64,000 nucleotides of DNA from assembly GCA_016717595.1 (NCBI GenBank), contig JADKFE010000017.1, positions 1 to 64,000 of the forward strand. Direction: 5' to 3'. Position 1 is the stretch's first letter. The number at the start of each line of letters is the position of its first letter. Below the pieces are notes generated by a model that saw only the letters and a program-made list of their open reading frames with translations, had not been told where the DNA came from and did no database searches. The position numbers and the translations under genes were made by a program. Source of the DNA: Deltaproteobacteria bacterium (GTDB lineage Bacteria; Myxococcota_A; UBA796; CAJQPC01). This document shows, in pieces, positions 9,485 through 17,655 of this stretch.

Positions 9485-10344
9485 CGGGACTCCAAGGGCA
9501 AGGCCCAGGTGACGCCCAAGGCGAGGCTCACCGCGCCGCCCGCCGCCGCGCTGACGTAGAGCGCGCGGTGCAGCGTCCAGGTCTGTGTGAGGTCGTCTTG
9601 GGTGGGGCCGCCGCAGCCGTCGTCGTTGAAGCAGGCGCGGGCGGCCTGGCTGCCGACGTAGAGCCCAGCGCTCACCAGCGCCATCGAGCCCGCGGCGATC
9701 AAGGGCGCGCGGCTGGGGGACTCGGCGGCGGCGGCGTCTGGCGGCGTCGCGCGTCGCGCGGGCTCTACCCACGGCGTCGGGTTGTTGGGGTAGAGGTACG
9801 CCGTCCACAGCACGCCGCCATCGGCGCCGAGGTGCTGCACGAGGGTGGGCAGCTCGGCGGAGCGGGTGACGCTGGGCGCGCCGTTCACGCGGTAGCTGCC
9901 TTGGCGCGGCGGGGTGAGGGCCTCGACGGCGGCGCTGTCCGTGGGGATGAGGCCGTAGAGCCCACGCATCGTGTGGCCCTCGGGGGCGAGGGAGGTGGGC
10001 AAGGGCGCCTCAGGCACGGTCTGCCGGGCGGCGGCGAAGGCCAAGGCCGCCAGGCGCTCGTCCCCGGCCATAAAGTGCCGCACACCGACGAGCTGGTGCA
10101 GGCGCATCACGAAGGTGGGGTCGGCGGGCTCAGCGAGGCAGTCGAGGCTGAGCATCACGCGGTCGAGGGTGCTGGTGAAGGTCTCGGCGTCGAGGTTTAA
10201 GAGCGCGCGCTCGGCGAGGTCGAGGGACATCACCAGCTCGCTCTGCGCCGTCGCCGTTGAGCAGGCCGCCTGGGCGCGGGGCGCGGCGAGCAGCGACGCC
10301 CACACCCAGAAGATCAGCGAGAGACGACGGTGCATCAGCGTCAC
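9481..10344 (-). CDS. Secreted protein of unknown function with one late membrane segment
   Basis: 287 residues from GTG 10344, which overlaps the kinase stop (GTGA); an ATG three codons later is an alternative start. A cleavable signal peptide is clear (RRLSLIFWVWASLLAAPRAQA, cleavage before ACS). The first 120 residues look alpha-helical (leucine and alanine rich, AERALLNLDAETF), then a short beta-rich segment, then an Ala-rich transmembrane stretch near residue 215 and another near the C-terminus. It sits between a Ser/Thr kinase and the MopE/FG-GAP lipoprotein with 4-bp overlaps on both sides, so the three are one operon. No family recognised. Confidence 0.75.
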   Translation of the reverse strand: MTLMHRRLSLIFWVWASLLAAPRAQAACSTATAQSELVMSLDLAERALLNLDAETFTSTLDRVMLSLDCLAEPADPTFVMRLHQLVGVRHFMAGDERLAALAFAAARQTVPEAPLPTSLAPEGHTMRGLYGLIPTDSAAVEALTPPRQGSYRVNGAPSVTRSAELPTLVQHLGADGGVLWTAYLYPNNPTPWVEPARRATPPDAAAAESPSRAPLIAAGSMALVSAGLYVGSQAARACFNDDGCGGPTQDDLTQTWTLHRALYVSAAAGGAVSLALGVTWALPLESR

Positions 10345-11345
10345 CGGCCCGGCGCTTGGCGGTGGGGGCCGGGTCGAGCGGGGGGCGGGCCGACCTCGGG
10401 GCTCGGGAGCTCCAAGGTGGAGACCATGGCCATCTCCCAGCTCGGCTTGGGGATGAGGCGCTGGCGCTCGGCGGGCCAGCGCAGCTTGGCGAACCGCGCG
10501 ATCTTGGAGGGGTCAGACTCCTCCAGCCACATCGTGCGCAGCTCTGCGGCGTCGGCGGGCCGAGCGGCGGGATCGGGGCTCAGCGCGGCGTCGATCGCCC
10601 GCTCCCAGCGCGGGGGGACGTCGGGCCTCAAGGCGCTCAGACGCGGGCGGTTGCCCTTCACCGCCCGCTCGTAGGCCTCGGCCCAGCTCCGGGCGGGGAA
10701 GGGCGCGATGCCTCCGGCGAGGCGAAACAAGAGCGCTCCCAACGAGAACACATCGGCGCGCACGTCCACTCGACGCGCGCTTCGGTATTGCTCAGGCGCC
10801 ATGTAGCCTGGGGTGCCCAGCATCAGGCCCGAGCGGGTGATGGGCTCGTCGCCGCTGGTGTCGTCGAGCAGGAGCTTGGCGATGCCGAGGTCGGTGATCA
10901 GCGCGTTCACCCGCCCATCCACGGCCTCCACGAGCACGTTCGCGGGCTTCAGATCGCGGTGGACGGTGCCGTGCTGGTGCATGACCGCGGCGCCGGAGAG
11001 GACGCCGGTGGCCAAGGAGTCGATCTCGGCCACGGTGAGGTGCTGGCTGCGCAGAAGCTCGATGCTTGGGCCACGGACCAGGTCCATGATCAAGGCCACG
11101 AGCCCGTCTTGGACGACGAGATCGGTCACGGGCACGAGGTTTGGGTGACGCAGGTTGGCTTGAAGCCGTCCCTCCCGCATCAGCCGCGCCCGCCGAGTGG
11201 CCGCGTCGATCAACAGCACCTTGAGCGCGTGCTCCGATCCCAGATTGACGTGCCGAACCCGATACACCGCGCCGACTCCGCCGCGACCGATCGGGCTCAC
11301 CAGCTCGTATCGATCGATTCGTTCCCCGACCCGTGGTCCGCTCAT
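10341..11345 (-). CDS. Eukaryotic-type serine/threonine protein kinase, soluble
   Basis: 334 residues. The kinase fold is complete: Gly loop GRGGVGAVY at 20-28, ATP-binding Lys42 in HALKV, catalytic HRDLKPAN with Asp131, DLG instead of DFG with Asp152, and a GTPGYMAPEQ P+1/APE segment. The last ~70 residues are a Pro-rich tail with no membrane segment or sensor domain, so it is probably cytoplasmic. It heads the operon with the secreted protein and the MopE/FG-GAP lipoprotein. Its closest neighbour is a second kinase on the same strand, 80 bp upstream. Substrates are unknown; the FHA protein nearby is an attractive candidate reader. Confidence 0.93.
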   Translation of the reverse strand: MSGPRVGERIDRYELVSPIGRGGVGAVYRVRHVNLGSEHALKVLLIDAATRRARLMREGRLQANLRHPNLVPVTDLVVQDGLVALIMDLVRGPSIELLRSQHLTVAEIDSLATGVLSGAAVMHQHGTVHRDLKPANVLVEAVDGRVNALITDLGIAKLLLDDTSGDEPITRSGLMLGTPGYMAPEQYRSARRVDVRADVFSLGALLFRLAGGIAPFPARSWAEAYERAVKGNRPRLSALRPDVPPRWERAIDAALSPDPAARPADAAELRTMWLEESDPSKIARFAKLRWPAERQRLIPKPSWEMAMVSTLELPSPEVGPPPARPGPHRQAPGR

Positions 11346-11425
11346 CTCCGTAGTCCTTTACGCAGGGTGTACGCAGATCATCTTAGTCGTAATTTATGAA
11401 GTTTGCAGTCAGTTTGAACGGCCCT

Positions 11426-13018
11426 TCACCGGCGAACGCAGACCTTGAGCGCCTCATCGCAGATCAGGCGCAGCGGCACGCCATCGACGACGGTCACCGT
11501 GAGGACCTGGGTGGGGATCGTGCCGTCAAAGTATGCATAAACCGTGTACTCGCCGCTGGGGACCTCACCCCCGGTGAACATCCGGCCCTCGCTGCTCTCG
11601 AGGATCACCCGCACGGGGCTCTGGATGACCACGTTGGGCGCGGGGGCAGGCGGAGAGGGGGCAGGCGGAGAGGGCGCGGGCGCGGCAGCGGCTGGCGCCC
11701 GGGTGTCAGGCGTGGCCTCGGGGGACGGGGCCGCCTCGGGCCGCCGCGAGGGGGGAGTCATCGGCGGCGTCGGCGCGACCTTCTCCGGGGCCGCCGCGGG
11801 CGCAGGGGGCTCGTCTGGCGGGGGCGCTGGCAGGGCGAGGAGCGGCGCCTCGGTCACCGCGGGGGGCTTCGACTGGCTCCGGGCGACGAGCAACCCCACG
11901 CTCGTGAGCAGCGCCACGGCGGTGGCGATCTGCCAAGGCCGCTCACCGAGCCCACGGCCTGCGCCGCGCGGCGATGGGTTTGGGAGCGCCATCGGCGCGG
12001 GGGACGCGAGGGTCGGCGCCTCAAGCGGCGGCGCGCCTTGCTGAACCAACGACGGCGCCGAGATCGAGCTCGCCGCCGGGGGGGCCTGCTCAAGGGCTGG
12101 GCTCTGTGAGCCGCGCAGACTCCGGGCGGCGTGGAGCAGCTCATCGGACCACCCGGCCAGCTCCATTGTCACCGACGCCTCCGCGTCGCTCAGGAGCAGC
12201 CGCAGCATGGCGTCGGCGCTCTCGGGGCGCATTGACGGGTCGGGGTCTAAGGCGGCGTTGATGGTGTCGATCCAGCGCCGGGGGAGCTCGGGGCAGAGGC
12301 TCCCCACCGGGGCGCGGAGACCTTCAGCGGCGCACAGGTACGACTGGATGGCGTCGTGGGTAGAGTAGGGCGGCTGGCCGGTGACCATGTGGTAGAGGAT
12401 CACGCCGACAGAGAACAGATCTGCGCGATGGTCAACCTCGCGGGGGTCACGCGCTTGCTCAGGCGCCATCGAGCCCGGCGTGCCCAGGAGCGCGCCGGAG
12501 CGTGTGCCGGCGCCTTGGTTGAGCTCCACAGACGCGGCCTTCACCAGCCCGAAGTCGGCGATCTTGGCCACGGCGTAGCCTTGGCTCAGCTCCAAGAGCA
12601 CGTTCGCCGGCTTCAGATCGCGGTGGATGAGCCCGGCGTTGTGCGCCGCGCCGAGGCCTCGCAGGACACCCACGGCGAGGCCTTCGGCGATCGCGACGGG
12701 GAGCGGGCCGAGCTTGAGCAGGGCCGCCAGCGACGGCCCGTCGATGAGCTCCATCACCAGCGCAGGGGCGCCATCCGCGAGCCGCAGCAGATCCGTGACC
12801 GCGACCACGTTGGGGTGCCGGATCGTCGCCTGGGATCTCGCCTCAATGAGCGCCCGGGCGCGGAGCGTCTCGTTGGTGAGGTGGAGGATCTTGATGGCGT
12901 GGGTGGAGCGCAGCTCAACGTGGCGCGCCAGGTAAACCGTCGCCATCCCGCCGTGCCCGAGCACGGACTCAAGGATGTAGCGGTCAACCTGGTCACCGAC
13001 CTTGGCCACAGTCTTCAC
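11426..13018 (-). CDS. Transmembrane serine/threonine protein kinase with PEGA-like C-terminus
   Basis: 530 residues from GTG 13018 (a second GTG three codons on is possible). Kinase domain at about 14-275: LGHGGMATVY Gly loop, Lys43 in HAIKI, HRDLKPANVL, DFGLVK, GTPGSMAPEQ. A linker leads to one transmembrane helix near residues 340-358 (IATAVALLTSVGLLVA), then a long Pro/Ala-rich region and a ~70-residue beta-rich end (VVIQSPVRVILESSEG...) resembling a PEGA domain, which would lie outside the cytoplasmic membrane. The topology fits a receptor-like kinase that senses in the periplasm. Catalytic residues all look intact. Confidence 0.93.
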   Translation of the reverse strand: MKTVAKVGDQVDRYILESVLGHGGMATVYLARHVELRSTHAIKILHLTNETLRARALIEARSQATIRHPNVVAVTDLLRLADGAPALVMELIDGPSLAALLKLGPLPVAIAEGLAVGVLRGLGAAHNAGLIHRDLKPANVLLELSQGYAVAKIADFGLVKAASVELNQGAGTRSGALLGTPGSMAPEQARDPREVDHRADLFSVGVILYHMVTGQPPYSTHDAIQSYLCAAEGLRAPVGSLCPELPRRWIDTINAALDPDPSMRPESADAMLRLLLSDAEASVTMELAGWSDELLHAARSLRGSQSPALEQAPPAASSISAPSLVQQGAPPLEAPTLASPAPMALPNPSPRGAGRGLGERPWQIATAVALLTSVGLLVARSQSKPPAVTEAPLLALPAPPPDEPPAPAAAPEKVAPTPPMTPPSRRPEAAPSPEATPDTRAPAAAAPAPSPPAPSPPAPAPNVVIQSPVRVILESSEGRMFTGGEVPSGEYTVYAYFDGTIPTQVLTVTVVDGVPLRLICDEALKVCVRR

Positions 13019-13028
13019 ACGGCAAGCG

Positions 13029-13056
13029 GGAGACTCCCCATACTACGCGAGTCTCC
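13029..13056. terminator. Stem-loop between the Cys-rich gene and the kinase
   Basis: Perfect 8-bp arms GGAGACTC / GAGTCTCC around a 12-nt loop, in the 59-bp gap upstream of the transmembrane kinase. The flanking genes are both on the minus strand, so it could terminate the Cys-rich gene or lie in the kinase leader. No T-tract follows. Confidence 0.35.
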
Positions 13057-13077
13057 GCCGAATCGCACACCGCGCCC

Positions 13078-13875
13078 TCAACGCTTGAAGATGACGGAGG
13101 GCGCTTCATCGTCCTGCTCGATGTTGTCCTCGTCGATGGGCTCGATCTCGGCGCCGCTTGAGTCCTGGAGGCAGTCGAAGGTGAGATCGAGCTCCAGATC
13201 GGCGCCGAGGCCCGAAGACAGGCTCGACCCGAGACCGCTGAGCACCGTGGCGCTCACCTCGGCCTCAGCGCAGATCGACGCGCCCACATCGAGGCAGACG
13301 TCCTCACAGGTGGCGGCGGCGGCCACCTCCAGCTCCGCGCGGCAGCGGGCCTCAGCGGGGTGGCCAGCACACTCCACCTCGGCGTAGGCCCGGCCTTGGG
13401 CGTCGCAGAACGCGGCGCAGACCTCGGCGTTGGTGTCGATCTCGGCGCGGGCGGTCACCGTGGTCAAGGAGTTGAGGCTCACCGTCGAGAGCGCGCAGCC
13501 CAGGCTCGAGACGGCGTCGACCACGCCGTCGGTGGCGACAACGGAGTACAAGCCGCTCTCGTCGAGGCTCAGGTCAAAGGTGAGGTCGGCCTCCATCTTG
13601 TTCGTGCGGCCCAAGACGGCGCAGAGGATGCTGTCGAGGCCCAAGAGCCCAGCGCCCTGCACGTCGATCTCGAGGTGCACCGAGTCCACCTCCACGTCGA
13701 CTCCGGGGGCGCTGCAGGTCGACTCAAAGCCGTTGTAGTCGTATTCTTCGTCCTCAAAGCACACCTCTCCGCCGAAGGTGAGGTCCAACAGGCTCGTGCC
13801 CGCGTGGGCGCTTGAGGACGCGGTGGTGATAAGAGCGAGGCTGAGCACGGAGAAGAACGTGGTGATGGTGCGCAT
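13078..13875 (-). CDS. Secreted cysteine-rich acidic protein of unknown function
   Basis: 265 residues from ATG 13875; the choice gives a clean Sec signal peptide (LSLALITTASSSAHA, cleavage before GTS). The mature part is strongly acidic and has 12 cysteines, several in CxxxC or paired contexts (VCAAFCDA, TCEDVCLD), suggesting disulfide bonds. The middle is Ala/Glu-rich and helical (AEVECAGHPAEARCRAELEVAAAATCEDVC). It ends in an acidic tail then FKR. No enzyme or binding motif was recognised. It is followed by a stem-loop and by the transmembrane kinase. Confidence 0.75.
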   Translation of the reverse strand: MRTITTFFSVLSLALITTASSSAHAGTSLLDLTFGGEVCFEDEEYDYNGFESTCSAPGVDVEVDSVHLEIDVQGAGLLGLDSILCAVLGRTNKMEADLTFDLSLDESGLYSVVATDGVVDAVSSLGCALSTVSLNSLTTVTARAEIDTNAEVCAAFCDAQGRAYAEVECAGHPAEARCRAELEVAAAATCEDVCLDVGASICAEAEVSATVLSGLGSSLSSGLGADLELDLTFDCLQDSSGAEIEPIDEDNIEQDDEAPSVIFKR

Positions 13876-14008
13876 CGGAGGCTCCTGTCGGTTTGGGTCG
13901 TCCTGCCGTCGGCGTCGCGTCTTGCGTCCGACCTCCCTCAATGTGCTTCGTTCTTTAAGTATTTGGATTACTCTTCGATGACACGCCCCTCTGGAGTCCC
14001 GCTTCACC

Positions 14009-14977
14009 ATGGCCGAGCTCGTCATCCTTCGTGACCATCGTCCGCCCCGCGTCTTGCGCCTCGGCGCGCGCCCGCTGCGCTTGGGCCGCGCCCCCGACAA
14101 CGACGTCGTCATCGACGATGAGGCCATCTCCGGCCACCACGCGCTCATCTGGCTGCGTGAGGGGGAGCCTTGGGTGGAGGATCTCCGCAGCAAGAACGGC
14201 ACCTTCATCGACGGCGAGCGCCTCACCGGGGCCCGGGTGGCCAAGGTCGGCGCCCAGGTGATGCTCGGGCTCTCCACCCGCCTCGTCGTGCAGCGGGGGC
14301 CAGAGGTCGCCGTGCCGGCCGAGACGCCGTGGGTGCTGGAGGATCTCGGCTCGGGCCTGTTTCATGGCCTCGACCAGCCTCGGCTGCGCGTGGGCACCTC
14401 AGCCGCCTGCGATCTGCGCCTGGAGGGTGAAGGTGACGAGGAGGTGGCGCTCTACCTCGACGATGGCGGCGAGGCCTGGCTCGACGACGGCGCGACGGCG
14501 CGGGCGCTCTCTGAAGGCGAGGAGCTCATCATCGCCGGGGGTCGATTCCGCCTGCACCGGCCCAACCGTGAGCTGCCCCCCACGGCCCAGGTCGAAGAAG
14601 AGACGGTTCGCTGCGCCCTGCGCACGCGGATGCGCGGCCCCGACGGCCCCAGCGCGTCTCTGTTCGATCCCGACCGAAACGCGCGCTACGACCTCTATGG
14701 TGAGACCCGCGTGGCGCTGTTGCACGCGCTGGGCCGCCAGATCCTCACCGATCGGGCCGGTCGGCTGCCCGCGCCGCTCGTGGGCTGGGTGGGGGATGAC
14801 GAGATCATCGCCGCGATCTGGGGCCGAATGCCGATTCAAGATCCCCAGAACAGCCTCGCCGTGCTCGTGCTGCGCGCCCGCAAAGACATCAAGTCCGCGG
14901 GCTTTGATCCTTGGCTGATCGAGCGCCGCCGGGGCCGCACGCGGCTGAGGGTAGGGGAGGTCGTCCTCGACGGCTGA
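14009..14977 (+). CDS. FHA-domain protein with C-terminal winged-helix-like region
   Basis: 322 residues. An FHA domain occupies about 18-95 with the phosphothreonine-binding signature: LGRAPDND, then S.HH in AISGHHALI, then LRSKNGTF. A second, degenerate FHA-like segment follows at about 110-185 (RVGTSAACDLRL), without the SxxH motif. Residues about 225-320 resemble an OmpR-type winged helix (repeated helices, GDDEIIAAIWG, then NSLAVLVLRARKDI and a basic wing RRRGRTRLRV). It may therefore join Ser/Thr-kinase signalling to DNA binding. It is divergent from the Cys-rich secreted gene and flanked by three kinases; partnership with them is inference. Confidence 0.85.
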   Translation: MAELVILRDHRPPRVLRLGARPLRLGRAPDNDVVIDDEAISGHHALIWLREGEPWVEDLRSKNGTFIDGERLTGARVAKVGAQVMLGLSTRLVVQRGPEVAVPAETPWVLEDLGSGLFHGLDQPRLRVGTSAACDLRLEGEGDEEVALYLDDGGEAWLDDGATARALSEGEELIIAGGRFRLHRPNRELPPTAQVEEETVRCALRTRMRGPDGPSASLFDPDRNARYDLYGETRVALLHALGRQILTDRAGRLPAPLVGWVGDDEIIAAIWGRMPIQDPQNSLAVLVLRARKDIKSAGFDPWLIERRRGRTRLRVGEVVLDG

Positions 14978-15005
14978 CGTAGGGATGACGCCGCGAGTCC
15001 TTTAC

Positions 15006-15035
15006 GGCGGCGGGCTTTGGGGATATTCCGCCGCC
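15006..15035. terminator. GC-rich stem-loop upstream of transketolase
   Basis: Perfect 8-bp arms GGCGGCGG / CCGCCGCC around a 14-nt loop, lying after the FHA gene and 20 bp before the transketolase start. It could be the FHA gene terminator or part of the transketolase leader; no T-tract. Confidence 0.3.
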
Positions 15036-15055
15036 CCAACGCCGGGAGCGCTACC

Positions 15056-17032
15056 ATGTCCAGGATCGCCTCGCCCGACCTCGCCCAGCGCGCGGTCAAC
15101 ACCATCAAGGGCCTCACCATCGACGCGGTCCAGAAGGCCAACTCCGGGCACCCGGGGATGCCGATGGGCATGGCTGACGCGACGTTTGTGCTGTGGCACA
15201 GCCACCTCAAGCACGACCCCAGCGACCCCACCTGGCCCGACCGCGACCGCTTCGTGCTCAGCGCGGGCCACGGCTCGATGCTCCTGTACTCGCTCCTGCA
15301 CCTCACGGGCTACGATCTCAGCCTGGACGACCTCAAGGCCTTCCGCCAGTGGGGCAGCCGCACGCCGGGTCACCCCGAGGTGGGCCACACCCCCGGCGTC
15401 GAGACCACCACGGGGCCCTTGGGCCAAGGCTTCGCCATGGGCGTGGGCATGGCCTTCGCCGAGCGCTGGCTGCGTGAGCGTTTTGGCCCCGAGCTCGTCG
15501 ACCACTGGACGTATGGGGTCGTCTCTGATGGCGATCTGATGGAGGGTGTGGCCGCCGAGGCCGCGTCGTTGGCCGGGCACCTGCGCCTGGGCCGCGTCGT
15601 CTACCTGTACGACGACAACGAGATCACCATCGACGGCTCCACGGCCCTGTCGTTCACTGAAGACCGCGCCGCGCGGTTTACCGCCTTGGGCTGGCACGTT
15701 CAGACCGTAGACGGCCACGACCGCGACGCCGTACACAACGCCATCCTCGCCGCTCGCCAAGACGACCGCCCGTCGCTCATCTGCTGCCGCACCCGCATCG
15801 GCAAGGGCTCACCCAACAAAGAGGGCAGCGAGAAGTCCCACGGCAGCCCCTTGGGCGCTGAGGAGATCCGCCTCACCAAGATCGGCATGGGCATGGACCC
15901 AGACGCCAGCTTTGTGGTGCCCCAGGACGTCGTCGCCGAGCTTCGCGCCGAGAACGCCGCCCGCACGAGCCGCCGGGCGGAGTGGGAGGCCCGCCTCGCC
16001 GCGCACCCCCGCCGGGCGGAGTGGGAGGCCCTGCACCGCGCCCCCGATCTGAGCGCCGTGGTGTGGCCGAGCTGGCCCTTGGGCGGCAAAGGGGTGGCCA
16101 CCCGCAAGGCCAACCAAGACGTGATCAACGCCGTCGTCGCCCAGGTGACCAACCTCGTCGGCGGCTCCGCCGACCTCGCGGGCTCCAACGGCACCACCCA
16201 GAAGGGCACGGGCACCATCCAGGCGAGCGCCTGGGGCAACCGCAACGTCTCCTTCGGGGTGCGTGAGCACGCCATGGCGGCGATGTGCAACGGCATGACG
16301 CTTCACGGCGGGATCCGGCCTTACAACGCCACCTTCTTGGTGTTCCACGACTACATGCGGCCCGCGGTGCGGCTCTCGTCGCTCATGCACCAGCCCGTCG
16401 TCTACGTCTACACCCACGACTCGTTCCACCTCGGCGAAGACGGCCCCACGCACCAGCCCATCGAGCACCTCATGGCGATGCGGCTCATCCCGGGCCTGGT
16501 GAACATCCGCCCGGCGGACGCCACGGAGGTGGCCGAGGCCTGGAAGATCGCCCTTGGCCGCACCGACGGCCCCACGACGCTCTCCTTGACCCGCCAAGAG
16601 CTGCCGGTGTTAGACCGGTCGGTCTACTCCTCCGCGGAGGGCGTCGCCAAGGGCGCCTATGTGCTGGCCGAGGCCCCCGGCGGCGCGCCCCAGGTGGTGA
16701 TCCTGGCGAGCGGCTCCGAGGTAGACCTCGCGCTCAAGGCCCAGCCCGTGCTCGCCGAGCGCGGCGTGGCCGCCCGGGTGGTGAGCTTCCCGTCTTGGGA
16801 GCTCTTTGAGGCCCAGCCCAAGGCCTACCGCGACGCCGTTCTGCCCCCCGGGGTCAAGCGCCTGTCCGTCGAGGCGGGGCGGACCTTCGGCTGGGAGCGT
16901 TATGTTGGCCAAGATGGCCGCGCCATCGGCATCGATCACTTCGGGGCCTCCGCGCCCGCCGAGGTGCTCGCCGAGCGGTTCGGGTTCACCGTGGACGCCG
17001 TCGTTGACGCGGCGCTCACCCTGGTGCGCTGA
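15056..17032 (+). CDS. tkt: Transketolase
   Basis: 658 residues from ATG 15056 (GGGAG upstream), the usual length for bacterial transketolases. It transfers two-carbon ketol units in the pentose-phosphate pathway using thiamine diphosphate and a divalent metal. Motifs seen: KANSGHPGMPMGMAD near the N-terminus, FVLSAGHGSMLLY, TTGPLGQG, the TPP-binding DGDLMEG segment (with Ser in place of the first Gly of GDGD), the catalytic-Glu GVREHAMAAM, and HDSFHLGEDGPTHQP. A frameshifted Rieske gene follows by 14 bp on the same strand. Confidence 0.97.
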   Translation: MSRIASPDLAQRAVNTIKGLTIDAVQKANSGHPGMPMGMADATFVLWHSHLKHDPSDPTWPDRDRFVLSAGHGSMLLYSLLHLTGYDLSLDDLKAFRQWGSRTPGHPEVGHTPGVETTTGPLGQGFAMGVGMAFAERWLRERFGPELVDHWTYGVVSDGDLMEGVAAEAASLAGHLRLGRVVYLYDDNEITIDGSTALSFTEDRAARFTALGWHVQTVDGHDRDAVHNAILAARQDDRPSLICCRTRIGKGSPNKEGSEKSHGSPLGAEEIRLTKIGMGMDPDASFVVPQDVVAELRAENAARTSRRAEWEARLAAHPRRAEWEALHRAPDLSAVVWPSWPLGGKGVATRKANQDVINAVVAQVTNLVGGSADLAGSNGTTQKGTGTIQASAWGNRNVSFGVREHAMAAMCNGMTLHGGIRPYNATFLVFHDYMRPAVRLSSLMHQPVVYVYTHDSFHLGEDGPTHQPIEHLMAMRLIPGLVNIRPADATEVAEAWKIALGRTDGPTTLSLTRQELPVLDRSVYSSAEGVAKGAYVLAEAPGGAPQVVILASGSEVDLALKAQPVLAERGVAARVVSFPSWELFEAQPKAYRDAVLPPGVKRLSVEAGRTFGWERYVGQDGRAIGIDHFGASAPAEVLAERFGFTVDAVVDAALTLVR

Positions 17033-17046
17033 CCACAGGAGCGAAG

Positions 17047-17634
17047 ATGGGCCTCCGAGATCTCCTCAAAGAGAAGGCTGAGAAGCACGGAGGTCTGCGT
17101 GGCCTCGCCAAACAGGCCCTGCGCCGCGCAGGCGGTGGGGGCGCTGAGCCGACCTCCCCGCCCACGAGCCCGCCGGTGGAGGCCGCGGCCTCGCCCGTGA
17201 GCCCGCGCCCGCGCCTGCGCCCGTGAAGGTGGCGGCGCCCAAAGACGACGGCCCCTTCGTGAAGGTCGCCCGCTCCGATCAGGTGCCCGAGGGCAAAGCC
17301 GGCACCTACGTCATCGGCGAGGACGCCATCGCCGTGTTCCGGGTCAAGGGCAAGCTCTTCGCCATCGACCAGACCTGCGTTCACGAGGACGGCCCGCTCG
17401 GCGAAGGCAAACTAGAGGGCCACGTCGTGAGCTGCCCCTACCACGACTGGCGCTACGACGTGCGTGACGGCCGCTGCCTCTCGGCGACCGACCGCGCCGT
17501 CGCCTGCTTCGCCGTAAAAGGAGGAGGCCGGCGCCATCCTCATCGGCCGTAAGGTGAGCGAGTCCAGCGGCGAGCGCGGCGGCGCCCATGATGACGGCCT
17601 GCAGGTCATCGTGAAGGACATCGGCAAGCTCTGA
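17047..17634 (+). pseudogene. Rieske-type [2Fe-2S] protein gene interrupted by two frame breaks
   Basis: From ATG 17047 the frame reads MGLRDLLKEKAEKHGGLRG... and stops at 17226. The -1 frame carries the expected Ala/Pro linker (EPAPAPAPV) and then the Rieske core. That frame stops at 17552, but removing one A from the aaaa run at 17516-17519 lets the chain continue as VKEEAGAILIGRKV... to a natural end VKDIGKL at 17634. Adding one base near 17197 joins the N-terminal part. The repaired protein would be about 195 residues. Both breaks need one base, which suggests assembly error rather than decay. Confidence 0.7.
17223..17552 (+). CDS. Rieske [2Fe-2S] domain core (central intact frame)
   Basis: This frame (GTG 17223) holds the complete Rieske cluster signature CVH, 16 residues, then CPYH, the Cys/His pairs that ligate the two irons. 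Preceding strands (KVARSDQVPEGKAGTYVIGEDAIAVFRVKGKLFAID) match Rieske ferredoxin or non-haem nitrite-reductase small-subunit-like proteins. No signal peptide or membrane segment was seen, so a cytoplasmic ferredoxin-like electron carrier or oxygenase component is likely. See the surrounding entry for its broken ends. Confidence 0.8.
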   Translation: MKVAAPKDDGPFVKVARSDQVPEGKAGTYVIGEDAIAVFRVKGKLFAIDQTCVHEDGPLGEGKLEGHVVSCPYHDWRYDVRDGRCLSATDRAVACFAVKGGGRRHPHRP

Positions 17635-17653
17635 GCGCCGCGTGTTGCGGCGC
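17635..17653. terminator. Bidirectional stem-loop between convergent genes
   Basis: GCGCCGC / GCGGCGC perfect 7-bp arms with a 5-nt loop (GTGTT), directly between the end of the Rieske gene and the stop of the convergent kinase-ATPase gene at 17656. Position and geometry fit a terminator; there is no T-tract. Confidence 0.55.
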
Positions 17654-17655
17654 GC

